Assembly: GCA_039029915.1 (NCBI GenBank)
Contig: JBCCFD010000223.1
Location: 1 to 12,357, forward strand
DNA: 12,357 nt
Source of the DNA: QQUD01 sp039029915
GTDB taxonomy: Bacteria; Chloroflexota; Anaerolineae; Promineifilales; Promineifilaceae
Direction of reading: 5' to 3'
The notes beneath the pieces are model-generated. The model had not been told where the DNA came from, did not search any database, and was given only the letters and a program-made list of their open reading frames with translations. The position numbers were made by a program, and so were the translations under genes. Positions 6,618 through 12,357 of this stretch are shown in pieces. How positions within the stretch are numbered: the first letter of the stretch is position 1; each line of letters begins with the position of its first letter.

Positions 6618-7364
6618 ATGATTCAATCAGTTGAACGGGCATTTTCTTTACTTTATACAATTGGTCATAACAAAGACCAAACCAGCATTTCGCAGTTGGC
6701 AAGAGATGTCAATTTGCCACGAACAACGGTTGTCCGTTTACTCGAAACATTGCAGGCCGTGGGGGCAGTCAAAACGGCCGTTTCCAAAGACACTTATCAG
6801 CTAGGAGACCAGCTCCTTGCCCTTCTCTCTAAAGCGTCTTGGGTTGACCAAATCGTTGCCGTTGCTCAACCCAGTCTCCAAAAATTAGCCGAACAAACAG
6901 GCGAAACCATCTACTTCTGTCTTCCCGACGGCGACCAATGCTACTTTGCCGCCCAAATCAACACACGGTACAAAATTAGAATTGCAGATTCAACAGGGGA
7001 ACGCCACCCGCTGCATATTACCTCGTCAGGGAAACTATTCTTAGCGCACCGCACCGCCGAGGCGCTTAACGCTTACTTCAATCAGCCACTGATTCAATAC
7101 AGTCAGGCCACCGTCAATCACAAAAAAGGGCTCTACACACAGTTCAAAACAATTTTAGAGTCAGGAATCAGTTGGAATCACGATGAGTATGAAATTGGCT
7201 GGACCAGCGTCGCCGCTCCTGTTTTTAACGCCACAGGAGACCTTATTGCTTCACCAGCCATTGGCCTTCCAAAATTCCGCATTCGAAACAAAGCTCATGA
7301 GGAAGAGCTTGCTCGTATGGTGCAGGCCACTGCAGAGGAAATTATGGAAAGGCTGGGTTTTTAG
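6618..7364 (+). CDS. IclR family transcriptional regulator
   Basis: A 248-residue regulator, standard length for IclR. It begins Met-Ile-Gln-Ser-Val-Glu-Arg-Ala-Phe, the usual first helix. A winged helix-turn-helix at about 21-55 contains Leu-Pro-Arg-Thr-Thr-Val-Val-Arg-Leu-Leu. The effector domain (about 75-246) has Gly-Glu-Thr-Ile-Tyr-Phe (95-100), His-Ile-Thr-Ser-Ser-Gly-Lys-Leu-Phe-Leu-Ala (133-143) and a late Val-Ala-Ala-Pro-Val-Phe strand. The frame is open upstream to 6468, but that part runs through the repeat array and has no domain content, so I chose 6618. No strong ribosome site is visible there. It lies between two divergent catabolic arms and probably responds to the pathway's substrate or an intermediate. 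Confidence 0.88.
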   Translation: MIQSVERAFSLLYTIGHNKDQTSISQLARDVNLPRTTVVRLLETLQAVGAVKTAVSKDTYQLGDQLLALLSKASWVDQIVAVAQPSLQKLAEQTGETIYFCLPDGDQCYFAAQINTRYKIRIADSTGERHPLHITSSGKLFLAHRTAEALNAYFNQPLIQYSQATVNHKKGLYTQFKTILESGISWNHDEYEIGWTSVAAPVFNATGDLIASPAIGLPKFRIRNKAHEEELARMVQATAEEIMERLGF

Positions 7365-7424
7365 AGAAAGGAAGTAGTCAGTAATCAGAGTTTAGTAAAC
7401 CACAAGCAATATTCAGCGTACGCC

Positions 7425-7459
7425 ACCTGACACCTAATACCTGATACTTGACACCTACA
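7425..7459. repeat. 7-base degenerate tandem repeat upstream of the aldolase
   Basis: Five consecutive 7-base units read ACCTGAC, ACCTAAT, ACCTGAT, ACTTGAC, ACCTACA. They fill the gap just before the aldolase ribosome site. Further upstream, 7375-7395 contains looser repeats of the type AGTCAGTAATCAG. Confidence 0.7.
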
Positions 7460-7462
7460 AGC

Positions 7463-7468
7463 AAGGAG
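7463..7468 (+). promoter_or_regulatory. Ribosome binding site that sets the aldolase start
   Basis: AAGGAG abuts an in-frame ATG at 7469 but lies 6 bases before the ATG at 7475. The second ATG is therefore the likely start, not 7469 or the upstream in-frame TTG at 7448. Confidence 0.7.
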
Positions 7469-7474
7469 ATGGAA

Positions 7475-8242
7475 ATGCTTACCCAAGACCGTTTAAATGG
7501 CACCATGACAGAAACTGAATGGCAGCTGCGCGTTGATTTAGCGGCAGCTTTTCGGTTGGCTTATCGGCACGACTATCACGAGGCGGTGGCGAACCATTTT
7601 AGTGTGGCTTTATCAGAAAACGGCCGTCAATTCCTTGTCCAACCGGCCGGCTATCATTTTTCTCGCATCAAAGCCAGTGACATGCTCATGCTAGATCTCG
7701 ATGATCCGTCATCTTGGCAAGGGGAGCGGGTGCCAGACCCCAGTGCCCGCATTCTCCACGGTCATTTACATCAAGCGTTACCCCACGCGCGCTGCATCCT
7801 GCATGTACACACGCCGTCAATTTTGGCTCTGGCCTGCCTGAAGGATTATGAGTTTTTAATGCTGGATCAAAATGCGTGTAAGTTTTACGGCCGTATTGCC
7901 TACGATCGTGAATATGGTGGCCTAGCTGATAATGATGACGAAGGTGCCCGCGTCGCCAGCCTGATGAGTGACGACAAAGCCGTTCTGTTCATGGGGAATC
8001 ATGGCGTTATGGTCATTGGCAACTCAATTGCTGAAGCGTGGGACGATCTTTACTTCCTCGAGCGGGCTTCACTCGTTCAGCTAATGGCCCTACAAAGCGG
8101 TCGGGAGCTGGCCATTATCCCTGAAGAAGTCGCTAAAAAGGCCGAACGGCAATGGAATACCTACCCCACAGGCTTTGCCAACCTCCACTTCAATGAGCTC
8201 AAAATGATGCTGGATAAGGAAGAAGAAGATTACAAAAGCTAG
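7475..8242 (+). CDS. Class II aldolase/adducin family protein
   Basis: A 255-residue protein of the FucA/AraD/adducin zinc fold. Visible family marks are Asn-His-Phe-Ser (40-43), the zinc ligands His110 and His112 in Leu-His-Val-His-Thr-Pro, and His176 in Gly-Asn-His-Gly-Val. In fuculose-phosphate aldolase a catalytic glutamate precedes the first zinc histidines in a Ser-Ser-Glu motif. Here that segment reads Asp-Pro-Ser-Ala-Arg-Ile-Leu-His, with alanine in place of glutamate. The same change is common in adducin-like bacterial members, so retro-aldol activity should not be assumed; decarboxylation, epimerisation or another zinc-enolate reaction is possible. It is downstream of iclR on the same strand and upstream of the amidohydrolase, in a set of co-oriented catabolic genes separated by repeat-filled gaps. 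Confidence 0.88.
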   Translation: MLTQDRLNGTMTETEWQLRVDLAAAFRLAYRHDYHEAVANHFSVALSENGRQFLVQPAGYHFSRIKASDMLMLDLDDPSSWQGERVPDPSARILHGHLHQALPHARCILHVHTPSILALACLKDYEFLMLDQNACKFYGRIAYDREYGGLADNDDEGARVASLMSDDKAVLFMGNHGVMVIGNSIAEAWDDLYFLERASLVQLMALQSGRELAIIPEEVAKKAERQWNTYPTGFANLHFNELKMMLDKEEEDYKS

Positions 8243-8375
8243 GCTGAGCAAAGCTTTTCAGCAGGTCAGCCGCTTCGCTTGTCAGCTAATCAGCTAAAAA
8301 AAAGTCAATTACCTAAACATTTTCTGAAATGCTGACAAGCTGAAATGCTGAAATGCTCAAAAAAGGAGTCACACC
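8243..8375. repeat. Repeat-filled gap with GCTGAAAT tandem units and inverted copies
   Basis: Units TCTGAAAT, GCTGACAA, GCTGAAAT, GCTGAAAT run from 8323 to 8354 (8-base period). GCTTGTCAGC at 8277-8286 is the exact reverse complement of GCTGACAAGC at 8331-8340, so the gap can fold back on itself with a 44-base loop. CAATTACCTAA at 8306-8316 exactly repeats 6515-6525. The array stops just before the amidohydrolase ribosome site at 8363-8368. Confidence 0.7.
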
Positions 8376-9500
8376 ATGACCCTAACCCGCCAATCCCTTG
8401 ACGACATGCTTGTTGTTGATGTGGATGTTCACTTGCATGAAAAACCGGCCGAAATGGCTGAATACCTTGACGAGCCGTTTCGGCAATCCCTCAAAATCGC
8501 AGGCAGCTTCCAAGATGACCGCTACCTAGCCCTGCCCGGCTTTGCCCCGGGCGACACCTTCTACTTTCCCATGTACGAGGGAGGTGGTGACGGGGGTCGT
8601 GCCGTCTGGGACGTGCCCCAAATGCGTGATGAACTCGACAAAATCTGCGTCGACATCGGCATTCTATTTCCGGATCATCTTCTCAAACTGGCTGTTCACC
8701 CCCGAGCGGACTACGCTTCAGCTATTGCCCGTGCCTATAACGCATGGATGGTTGACCGCTGGTGTACTCGAGAAAAAGGGATCCTTGGCTGTATTATTGC
8801 TTGTTCCCAAGACCCGCTTGATGCCGCCCGCGAAATCGAGAAGTACGCCAAAGAGCCAACGGTTGTTGGTATCTATCTACCAACCGCAGGCGTTAATCCA
8901 CTATGGGGACACCGCATGTATGATCCCATCTTCCAAGCGGCACAGGATGCAGACCTGCCCGTTTTGCTCCACAGCGTGACGGTGGTGCACCCCGTTTTCC
9001 CTTGCCAAGTGCATGAGTTCCAAACGGTGCTGGGCCAGCACACGGTCTCTCACACCTTCAATATGATGGCCAATATGGTTAGCATGATTGAAACTGGCGT
9101 GCCCGTTCGCTTCCCCAAACTGCGAGTTGCGTTTACCGAAGCAGGTGTCTCATGGGTGCCATTTATGATGCACCGCCTCGATAAAGAGTATATGGAACTG
9201 CGCCGTGAGGTGCCCTTTTTAGAGCACCGCCCCAGCCACTATTTGAAAAAGTGGTACTACGCGACCCAACCATTAGCCGAACCTGAAAACCCAAAAGACA
9301 TTGTAGACATGGTTCGCCTTTATGATGGGGAAAATGTAACGATGTTTGCGTCAGACTGGCCGCACCATGATTTTGACCATCCCCGCCTTGTCTACAAGCT
9401 GCCTTGGCGAAACGAAGAGGTTCGGCACAAGGTGATGGGTGAAAATGCGCTCGAATTTTTCAAGATGGATCGAGACGGCTACCGTCTCAACCTGCAGTAG
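8376..9500 (+). CDS. Amidohydrolase family 2 (ACMSD-like) enzyme
   Basis: A 374-residue metal-dependent TIM barrel of the amidohydrolase-2 group, which includes aminocarboxymuconate-semialdehyde decarboxylase and aromatic or heterocycle hydrolases/decarboxylases. The N-terminal metal motif Asp17-Val-His19-Leu-His21 is intact. His199 (Leu-Leu-His-Ser), a possible His226 and the final Asp327 in Ala-Ser-Asp-Trp-Pro-His complete the metal site. Glu255 in Phe-Thr-Glu-Ala-Gly is a common family position. AAGGAG lies 7 bases before the ATG. The Rieske gene begins only 10 bases after its stop, and that gene's ribosome site directly follows this stop codon, so the two are almost certainly co-translated and functionally linked. 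The substrate is unknown; ring cleavage products or amides/esters are plausible. Confidence 0.9.
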   Translation: MTLTRQSLDDMLVVDVDVHLHEKPAEMAEYLDEPFRQSLKIAGSFQDDRYLALPGFAPGDTFYFPMYEGGGDGGRAVWDVPQMRDELDKICVDIGILFPDHLLKLAVHPRADYASAIARAYNAWMVDRWCTREKGILGCIIACSQDPLDAAREIEKYAKEPTVVGIYLPTAGVNPLWGHRMYDPIFQAAQDADLPVLLHSVTVVHPVFPCQVHEFQTVLGQHTVSHTFNMMANMVSMIETGVPVRFPKLRVAFTEAGVSWVPFMMHRLDKEYMELRREVPFLEHRPSHYLKKWYYATQPLAEPENPKDIVDMVRLYDGENVTMFASDWPHHDFDHPRLVYKLPWRNEEVRHKVMGENALEFFKMDRDGYRLNLQ

Positions 9501-9510
9501 GGAGGGCGGC

Positions 9511-9873
9511 ATGCCGAAACGAAAGCATCGACTAATGGAAGCACGCGCGCTGCCCGAGGGCACCCATGCCTTGGTCAAATTTGGCAGGCGGGAGCTAGGT
9601 GTGTTTAATGTGCGCGGCACTTATCACGCCCTACCCAACCTGTGTCCTCATCAACTAGGACCACTTTGTGAAGGCAAGGTGTCTGGCACCACGGGCGCCC
9701 GCGCTGAAACGGATTGGCAGTTGGAATGGATTCATGAGGGTGAGATCGTCACCTGCCCTTGGCACGGCATTGAGTACCACATTGTAAACGGCCGTTGTCT
9801 CCCCTTCCCTGAAATCAGCATCCGTCATTATGAAATTGTGGAGGAGGATGGCTGGTTGGTTATCGAAACGTAA
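9511..9873 (+). CDS. Small Rieske [2Fe-2S] ferredoxin-like protein
   Basis: A 120-residue soluble single-domain Rieske protein. The cluster ligands are Cys45-Pro-His47 and Cys82-Pro-Trp-His85, and the rest is the usual beta fold ending in a Trp-Leu-Val-Ile-Glu-Thr strand. It should carry a [2Fe-2S] cluster and shuttle one electron, normally to an oxygenase or another redox enzyme. No Rieske oxygenase subunit or reductase is encoded in the window. The spacing between the two cluster motifs is 34 residues, roughly twice the usual gap, with the extra part around 57-78. The ATG at 9511 has GGAGG at 9501-9505, so the longer in-frame extension back to 9439 inside the amidohydrolase gene was rejected. 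It is tightly coupled to the amidohydrolase. Confidence 0.88.
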   Translation: MPKRKHRLMEARALPEGTHALVKFGRRELGVFNVRGTYHALPNLCPHQLGPLCEGKVSGTTGARAETDWQLEWIHEGEIVTCPWHGIEYHIVNGRCLPFPEISIRHYEIVEEDGWLVIET

Positions 9874-9876
9874 TTA

Positions 9877-9920
9877 AGCATTTCAGCTAGTCAGCCAGTC
9901 AGCTCGTCAGCTGAAATGCT
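9877..9920. repeat. 12-bp inverted repeat enclosing 8-base tandem units
   Basis: AGCATTTCAGCT (9877-9888) pairs perfectly with AGCTGAAATGCT (9909-9920). The 20-base loop is made of AGTCAGCC, AGTCAGCT and the start of CGTCAGCT, continuing the 8-base period. It lies between the Rieske stop and the methyltransferase start. It could form an RNA hairpin that separates expression of the two genes. A short AT-rich tail follows on the + strand (CAATTTTTA), giving a weak terminator look. Confidence 0.65.
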
Positions 9921-9952
9921 AAACAATTTTTAAAAACACAGGAATGAAAAAC

Positions 9953-11062
9953 ATGTTTGAAATGAGCATCGTCCAGCGGACACGAACAACCCCCTTTCAT
10001 GACAAAATCGTTGAGGCGGGAGTCAAAGGATTTACCGTTTACAACCACATGCTTTTGGCAACCTATTACGAATCGTTTGAAGCAGATTATTGGAACCTCA
10101 TCAACAACGTTGCTATGTGGGATGTCGCCTGCGAACGTCAGGTTGAAATCAAAGGGCCTGATGCCCACAAGTTGGTCACCTTGATGACACCACGCAACCT
10201 CACCAAATGCAAAGTCGGGCAAGGCAAATACGTACCGCTTGTTGATGAAAACGGCGGCATGATTAATGATCCCATCTTGCTCAAGCTCGCTGAAGACCAT
10301 TATTGGCTGTCCATTGCGGACACAGACGTAACGCTTTGGGCCAAGGGGTTAGCGGCAGGCTTAGGGTTTGATGTCACAGTAACCGAGCCAGATGTCTCCC
10401 CTCTAGCGGTACAAGGACCTAATGCCAATAAGGTGTGTGCCGATTTACTGGGGGATTGGATTTATGATTTAAAATATTTCTGGTTCCGTGAATATGATTT
10501 GGATGGTATTCCACTCGTTGTGCAGCGCTCTGGCTGGAGCAAGCAGGGTGGGTTAGAGCTTTATTTACGAGATAGCTCAAAAGGACATGCGCTTTGGGAT
10601 AAGGTTGCTGAGGCAGGTAAACCATTTGGCATCAAAGCGGGGACCCCTTCAGGCGTGGAGCGCGTTGAAAGCGGGTTGCTCTCTCACGGCAACGACATGA
10701 CGATTGAGAATAATCCGTTTGAGATTGGCTTAGGCAAATATTGTGATTTAGACCAAGAGGCTGATTTCTTATCAAAGGCCGCATTGAAGCGCATTAAGGC
10801 TGAAGGGGTTAAACAAAAATTGGTCGGCATTGTGCTCCCTGAAACGAGGGCACTAGGTGCCTCAAACTGGTGTCCACTTTCCACACCAGACGGCAATGAA
10901 GCTGGTAAAATAACAAGCTTAACATATTCACCCCGGCTAGAGAAAACGATTGCTTTAGCGCATGTCAAGGTGGCGCATACGGCCGTTAACACCCCCCTCG
11001 TCGCCCACATGCCAACTGGGGACACGGCTGCCGTGGTGCACGAGCTGCCGTTTATTAAGTAG
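9953..11062 (+). CDS. GcvT-family tetrahydrofolate methyltransferase, DMSP demethylase (DmdA)-like
   Basis: A 369-residue protein of the aminomethyltransferase (GcvT) fold that moves a methyl or aminomethyl group to tetrahydrofolate. The sequence is strongly reminiscent of dimethylsulfoniopropionate demethylase DmdA (about 370 residues): Val-Lys-Gly-Phe-Thr-Val-Tyr-Asn (24-31), Glu-Ala-Asp-Tyr (43-46), Trp-Asp-Val-Ala-Cys-Glu-Arg-Gln-Val-Glu (56-65), Leu-Ala-Val-Gln-Gly-Pro (151-156), Ser-Gly-Trp-Ser-Lys-Gln-Gly-Gly (193-200) and Val-Glu-Ser-Gly-Leu-Leu-Ser-His-Gly-Asn-Asp-Met (238-249). DmdA relatives also include uncharacterised demethylases, so the donor could be an S-, O- or N-methyl compound. 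AGGA at 9940-9943 abuts an in-frame ATG at 9944 and lies 9 bases before the ATG at 9953, so I prefer 9953. It follows the Rieske gene and precedes the LLM gene in the IclR-linked cluster. Confidence 0.82.
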   Translation: MFEMSIVQRTRTTPFHDKIVEAGVKGFTVYNHMLLATYYESFEADYWNLINNVAMWDVACERQVEIKGPDAHKLVTLMTPRNLTKCKVGQGKYVPLVDENGGMINDPILLKLAEDHYWLSIADTDVTLWAKGLAAGLGFDVTVTEPDVSPLAVQGPNANKVCADLLGDWIYDLKYFWFREYDLDGIPLVVQRSGWSKQGGLELYLRDSSKGHALWDKVAEAGKPFGIKAGTPSGVERVESGLLSHGNDMTIENNPFEIGLGKYCDLDQEADFLSKAALKRIKAEGVKQKLVGIVLPETRALGASNWCPLSTPDGNEAGKITSLTYSPRLEKTIALAHVKVAHTAVNTPLVAHMPTGDTAAVVHELPFIK

Positions 11063-11072
11063 GCAAGAAAAT

Positions 11073-11152
11073 AGAGTGATTGAGTGATAGGGTGACAAGG
11101 TGAAGAGGTGACAAGGTGACTTGCAACCTTGCAACTTTGCTACTCTATCCCT
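11073..11152. repeat. 8-base degenerate tandem repeat upstream of the LLM gene
   Basis: Ten successive 8-base units read AGAGTGAT, TGAGTGAT, AGGGTGAC, AAGGTGAA, GAGGTGAC, AAGGTGAC, TTGCAACC, TTGCAACT, TTGCTACT, CTATCCCT. The first six share RRGTGAY and the next three share TTGCAAC. This is the longest array in the window. It occupies most of the gap between the demethylase-like gene and the LLM gene, ending before the latter's ribosome site. Confidence 0.75.
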
Positions 11153-11188
11153 TTGGCTCTGTACTCTCGCTTTTTCGGAGGAAAAACA

Positions 11189-12214
11189 ATGAAATTCGAT
11201 GTCTGGTTGTTGGATCAAAAAGAGTTAGCGATGATGCCGCAGGTAGCCCAATCGGTTGAAAAGCTAGGCTTTGATGGGATGTGGACTATCGAAGCGGGGG
11301 TTGATGCCTTTATGCCGCTTGTCCTTTCAGCCGAGCATTCACAGCGCATTCGTATGGGCACCTGTATCGCCGTTGCTTTTGCCCGTAACCCAACAGCGAT
11401 GGCGGCCATTGGTTGGGATTTGGCGCGATACAGCAACGGCCGTTTTATCATGGGGCTTGGCGCGCAGGTTAAACCCCACATCGAGCGTCGCTACGGCATC
11501 CCGTGGGTCAAACCCATCCGCAAACTGCGTGAAACGATCGAAGTGATGCACGTCATTTGGGACAGCTGGCGCAGTGGCGAACGCCCTCGCTACGAAGGGG
11601 AGTTTTTCAACATCAGCCTGATGACGCCCCAATTTAGTGCCCTGCCGCTGGATTTACCAAATCCACCGGTGCATATTTCGGCCGTCAATCGCCAGATGCT
11701 TCGCTTAGCGGGCAAGGTGTGCGATGGCGTTATTTTGCATCCGTTCCACTCGAAGAAGTATTTGGAGAATTTTGCTTTACCAACTTTGGAAGAGGCGTTA
11801 GGGGAAAACGGCCGTTCTCGTCAGGATATTACCGTTAACTGCTCCGTCTTTGCTGTCCCAACCGATGGACAAACGCCTGCTGCGGAGTATGAAAAAGAGG
11901 CGCGTCAGCAAATTGGCTACTACATGAGCACACCCGCCTATCGCGTTGTTTCTGATCAGCACGGCTGGGTCGGCACGGCCGAACAGCTTAGCAAGCACGC
12001 TCGGGCAGGGGAGTGGGAACAAATGCGCAATCTCATCACCGACGAAATGCTCGACGCCTTTGCGGTTACCGGCAAATGGAGCGAACTACCCGGCATTATC
12101 AAAGAGCGTTTTGGCAATATGGTCGACCGCACCAACTATTACATCCCCTACCATCCGGATGAGGAAGCCGAAGGCTGGGCAGCGTCAATTGAGAGATTTA
12201 GGGAACATGGATAG
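11189..12214 (+). CDS. LLM-class flavin/F420-dependent oxidoreductase
   Basis: A 341-residue luciferase-like TIM barrel. Trp-Thr-Ile-Glu-Ala (32-36), Leu-Gly-Phe-Asp-Gly (26-30), Ala-Val-Ala-Phe-Ala-Arg-Asn-Pro (61-68), Gly-Arg-Phe-Ile-Met-Gly-Leu-Gly (84-91) and Gln-Val-Lys-Pro-His-Ile-Glu-Arg-Arg (93-101) are those of the actinobacterial/Chloroflexota group usually annotated as F420-dependent. Arg-Tyr-Glu-Gly-Glu-Phe-Phe near 134-140 is the common late motif. It should reduce or oxidise an organic substrate with F420 or FMN; some LLM relatives are monooxygenases that break C-S bonds. The ATG at 11189 has GGAGGA at 11177-11182, 6 bases away; an upstream open extension to 11129 lies in the repeat array and was rejected. 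It is the last gene of the plus arm. Confidence 0.88.
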   Translation: MKFDVWLLDQKELAMMPQVAQSVEKLGFDGMWTIEAGVDAFMPLVLSAEHSQRIRMGTCIAVAFARNPTAMAAIGWDLARYSNGRFIMGLGAQVKPHIERRYGIPWVKPIRKLRETIEVMHVIWDSWRSGERPRYEGEFFNISLMTPQFSALPLDLPNPPVHISAVNRQMLRLAGKVCDGVILHPFHSKKYLENFALPTLEEALGENGRSRQDITVNCSVFAVPTDGQTPAAEYEKEARQQIGYYMSTPAYRVVSDQHGWVGTAEQLSKHARAGEWEQMRNLITDEMLDAFAVTGKWSELPGIIKERFGNMVDRTNYYIPYHPDEEAEGWAASIERFREHG

Positions 12215-12357
12215 TGAACCCCGTTAGCGAATCGAGTCATCGGTAATTGGGAAGAGTTTATAAGTCGCTTTGCGCATTCAGCTAGCTTCAACTAGTTGCA
12301 TCCAGCTAAATCTACTATCACAAAACTAATCCCTTAAATGACATGCCCAATTACCAA
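12215..12357. other. Gene-free right edge with repeat words
   Basis: No gene is visible in these 143 bases. GGTAATTGGG at 12242-12251 is the reverse complement of CCCAATTACC at 12346-12355, the same word as in the iclR upstream array. GCATTCAGCTA (12274-12284) and GCATCCAGCTA (12298-12308) recur at a 24-base offset, three times the 8-base unit. The stretch may hold the end of the LLM transcript, but no clean terminator hairpin is seen. Confidence 0.5.

Larger units (their letters stand above)
759..11815. repeat. Dispersed iterated palindrome ACGGCCGT, 15 copies
   Basis: Exact copies begin at 759, 1763, 2268, 3163, 3466, 4334, 5235, 5427, 6774, 7620, 7887, 9788, 10979, 11436 and 11808. All lie inside genes and most are extended to AACGGCCGT on one or the other strand. 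About 0.2 copies would be expected by chance at equal base use. The palindrome is read as Asn/Tyr-Gly-Arg in eight genes' frames, Thr-Ala-Val in six and Arg-Pro in one, so conservation is at the DNA level. The copies are scattered, not tandem, and near-matches (TCGGCCGT, ACGGCCGA) also occur. Confidence 0.85.

Noticed and set aside
9899..10300. Open frame of 133 codons on - opposite the DmdA-like gene
   Set aside because: It is antisense to a strongly conserved gene and starts within coding sequence; no family resemblance.
9953..11062. Glycine cleavage T protein
   Set aside because: The motifs fit DmdA better and no gcvH or gcvP is nearby.
6501..11152. CRISPR array
   Set aside because: Units are 7-8 bases, directly adjacent and degenerate, with no spacers and no cas genes.
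1..12357. Insertion sequence, prophage or attachment site
   Set aside because: No transposase, integrase or terminal repeats with target duplication are visible, and the metabolic genes are intact.

Overview
The window looks like bacterial chromosome, most plausibly from a Chloroflexota (Anaerolineae-like) lineage. That placement is an inference from the gene families: an F420-type LLM oxidoreductase, a DMSP-demethylase-like GcvT protein, small catabolic enzymes split by repeat-filled gaps, and moderate GC. No rRNA or other phylogenetic marker is present. I see 14 protein-coding genes, one cut by the left edge. There are no RNA genes, insertion sequences or CRISPR arrays, and no gene-free stretch exceeds 300 bases.

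Left block (1-3020). The end of a SnoaL-like gene on + converges on a two-gene minus-strand unit: a short-chain dehydrogenase (SDR), then a PA-domain/M28-peptidase-like protein whose metal-site residues have diverged. A 213-base gap upstream of the SDR holds a striking 19-bp imperfect inverted repeat.

Middle block (3021-4798). A tight minus-strand operon encodes a MerR regulator, a beta-type carbonic anhydrase and a TauE/SafE membrane transporter. Each junction is a 4-base ATGA overlap. The promoter in front of merR is a textbook MerR-family promoter: -35 and -10 elements with a 19-bp spacer, over a perfect 20-base palindrome.

Right block (4847-12214). An IclR regulator sits between two divergent arms. 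The minus arm holds a UlaG-like metallo-beta-lactamase-fold hydrolase overlapping a hydroxypyruvate-isomerase-like TIM barrel. The plus arm holds IclR itself, a class II aldolase/adducin-like protein, an amidohydrolase-2 enzyme, a small Rieske ferredoxin, a DmdA-like tetrahydrofolate methyltransferase and an F420-type LLM oxidoreductase. Together they look like a catabolic cluster for a methylated small molecule: demethylation to tetrahydrofolate, redox steps by the Rieske and LLM proteins, C-C or hydrolytic cleavage by the aldolase and amidohydrolase, and carbohydrate-type processing by the isomerase and lactonase-like proteins. The substrate is unknown. I do not recognise this combination as a named pathway, so it is the best candidate here for an undescribed system.

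Two genome-scale signatures overlay the genes. The palindrome ACGGCCGT occurs 15 times, always inside genes and in all three codon phases, like the cyanobacterial HIP1 element. The plus-arm gaps are built almost entirely from degenerate 7- or 8-base tandem repeats that share words between gaps.
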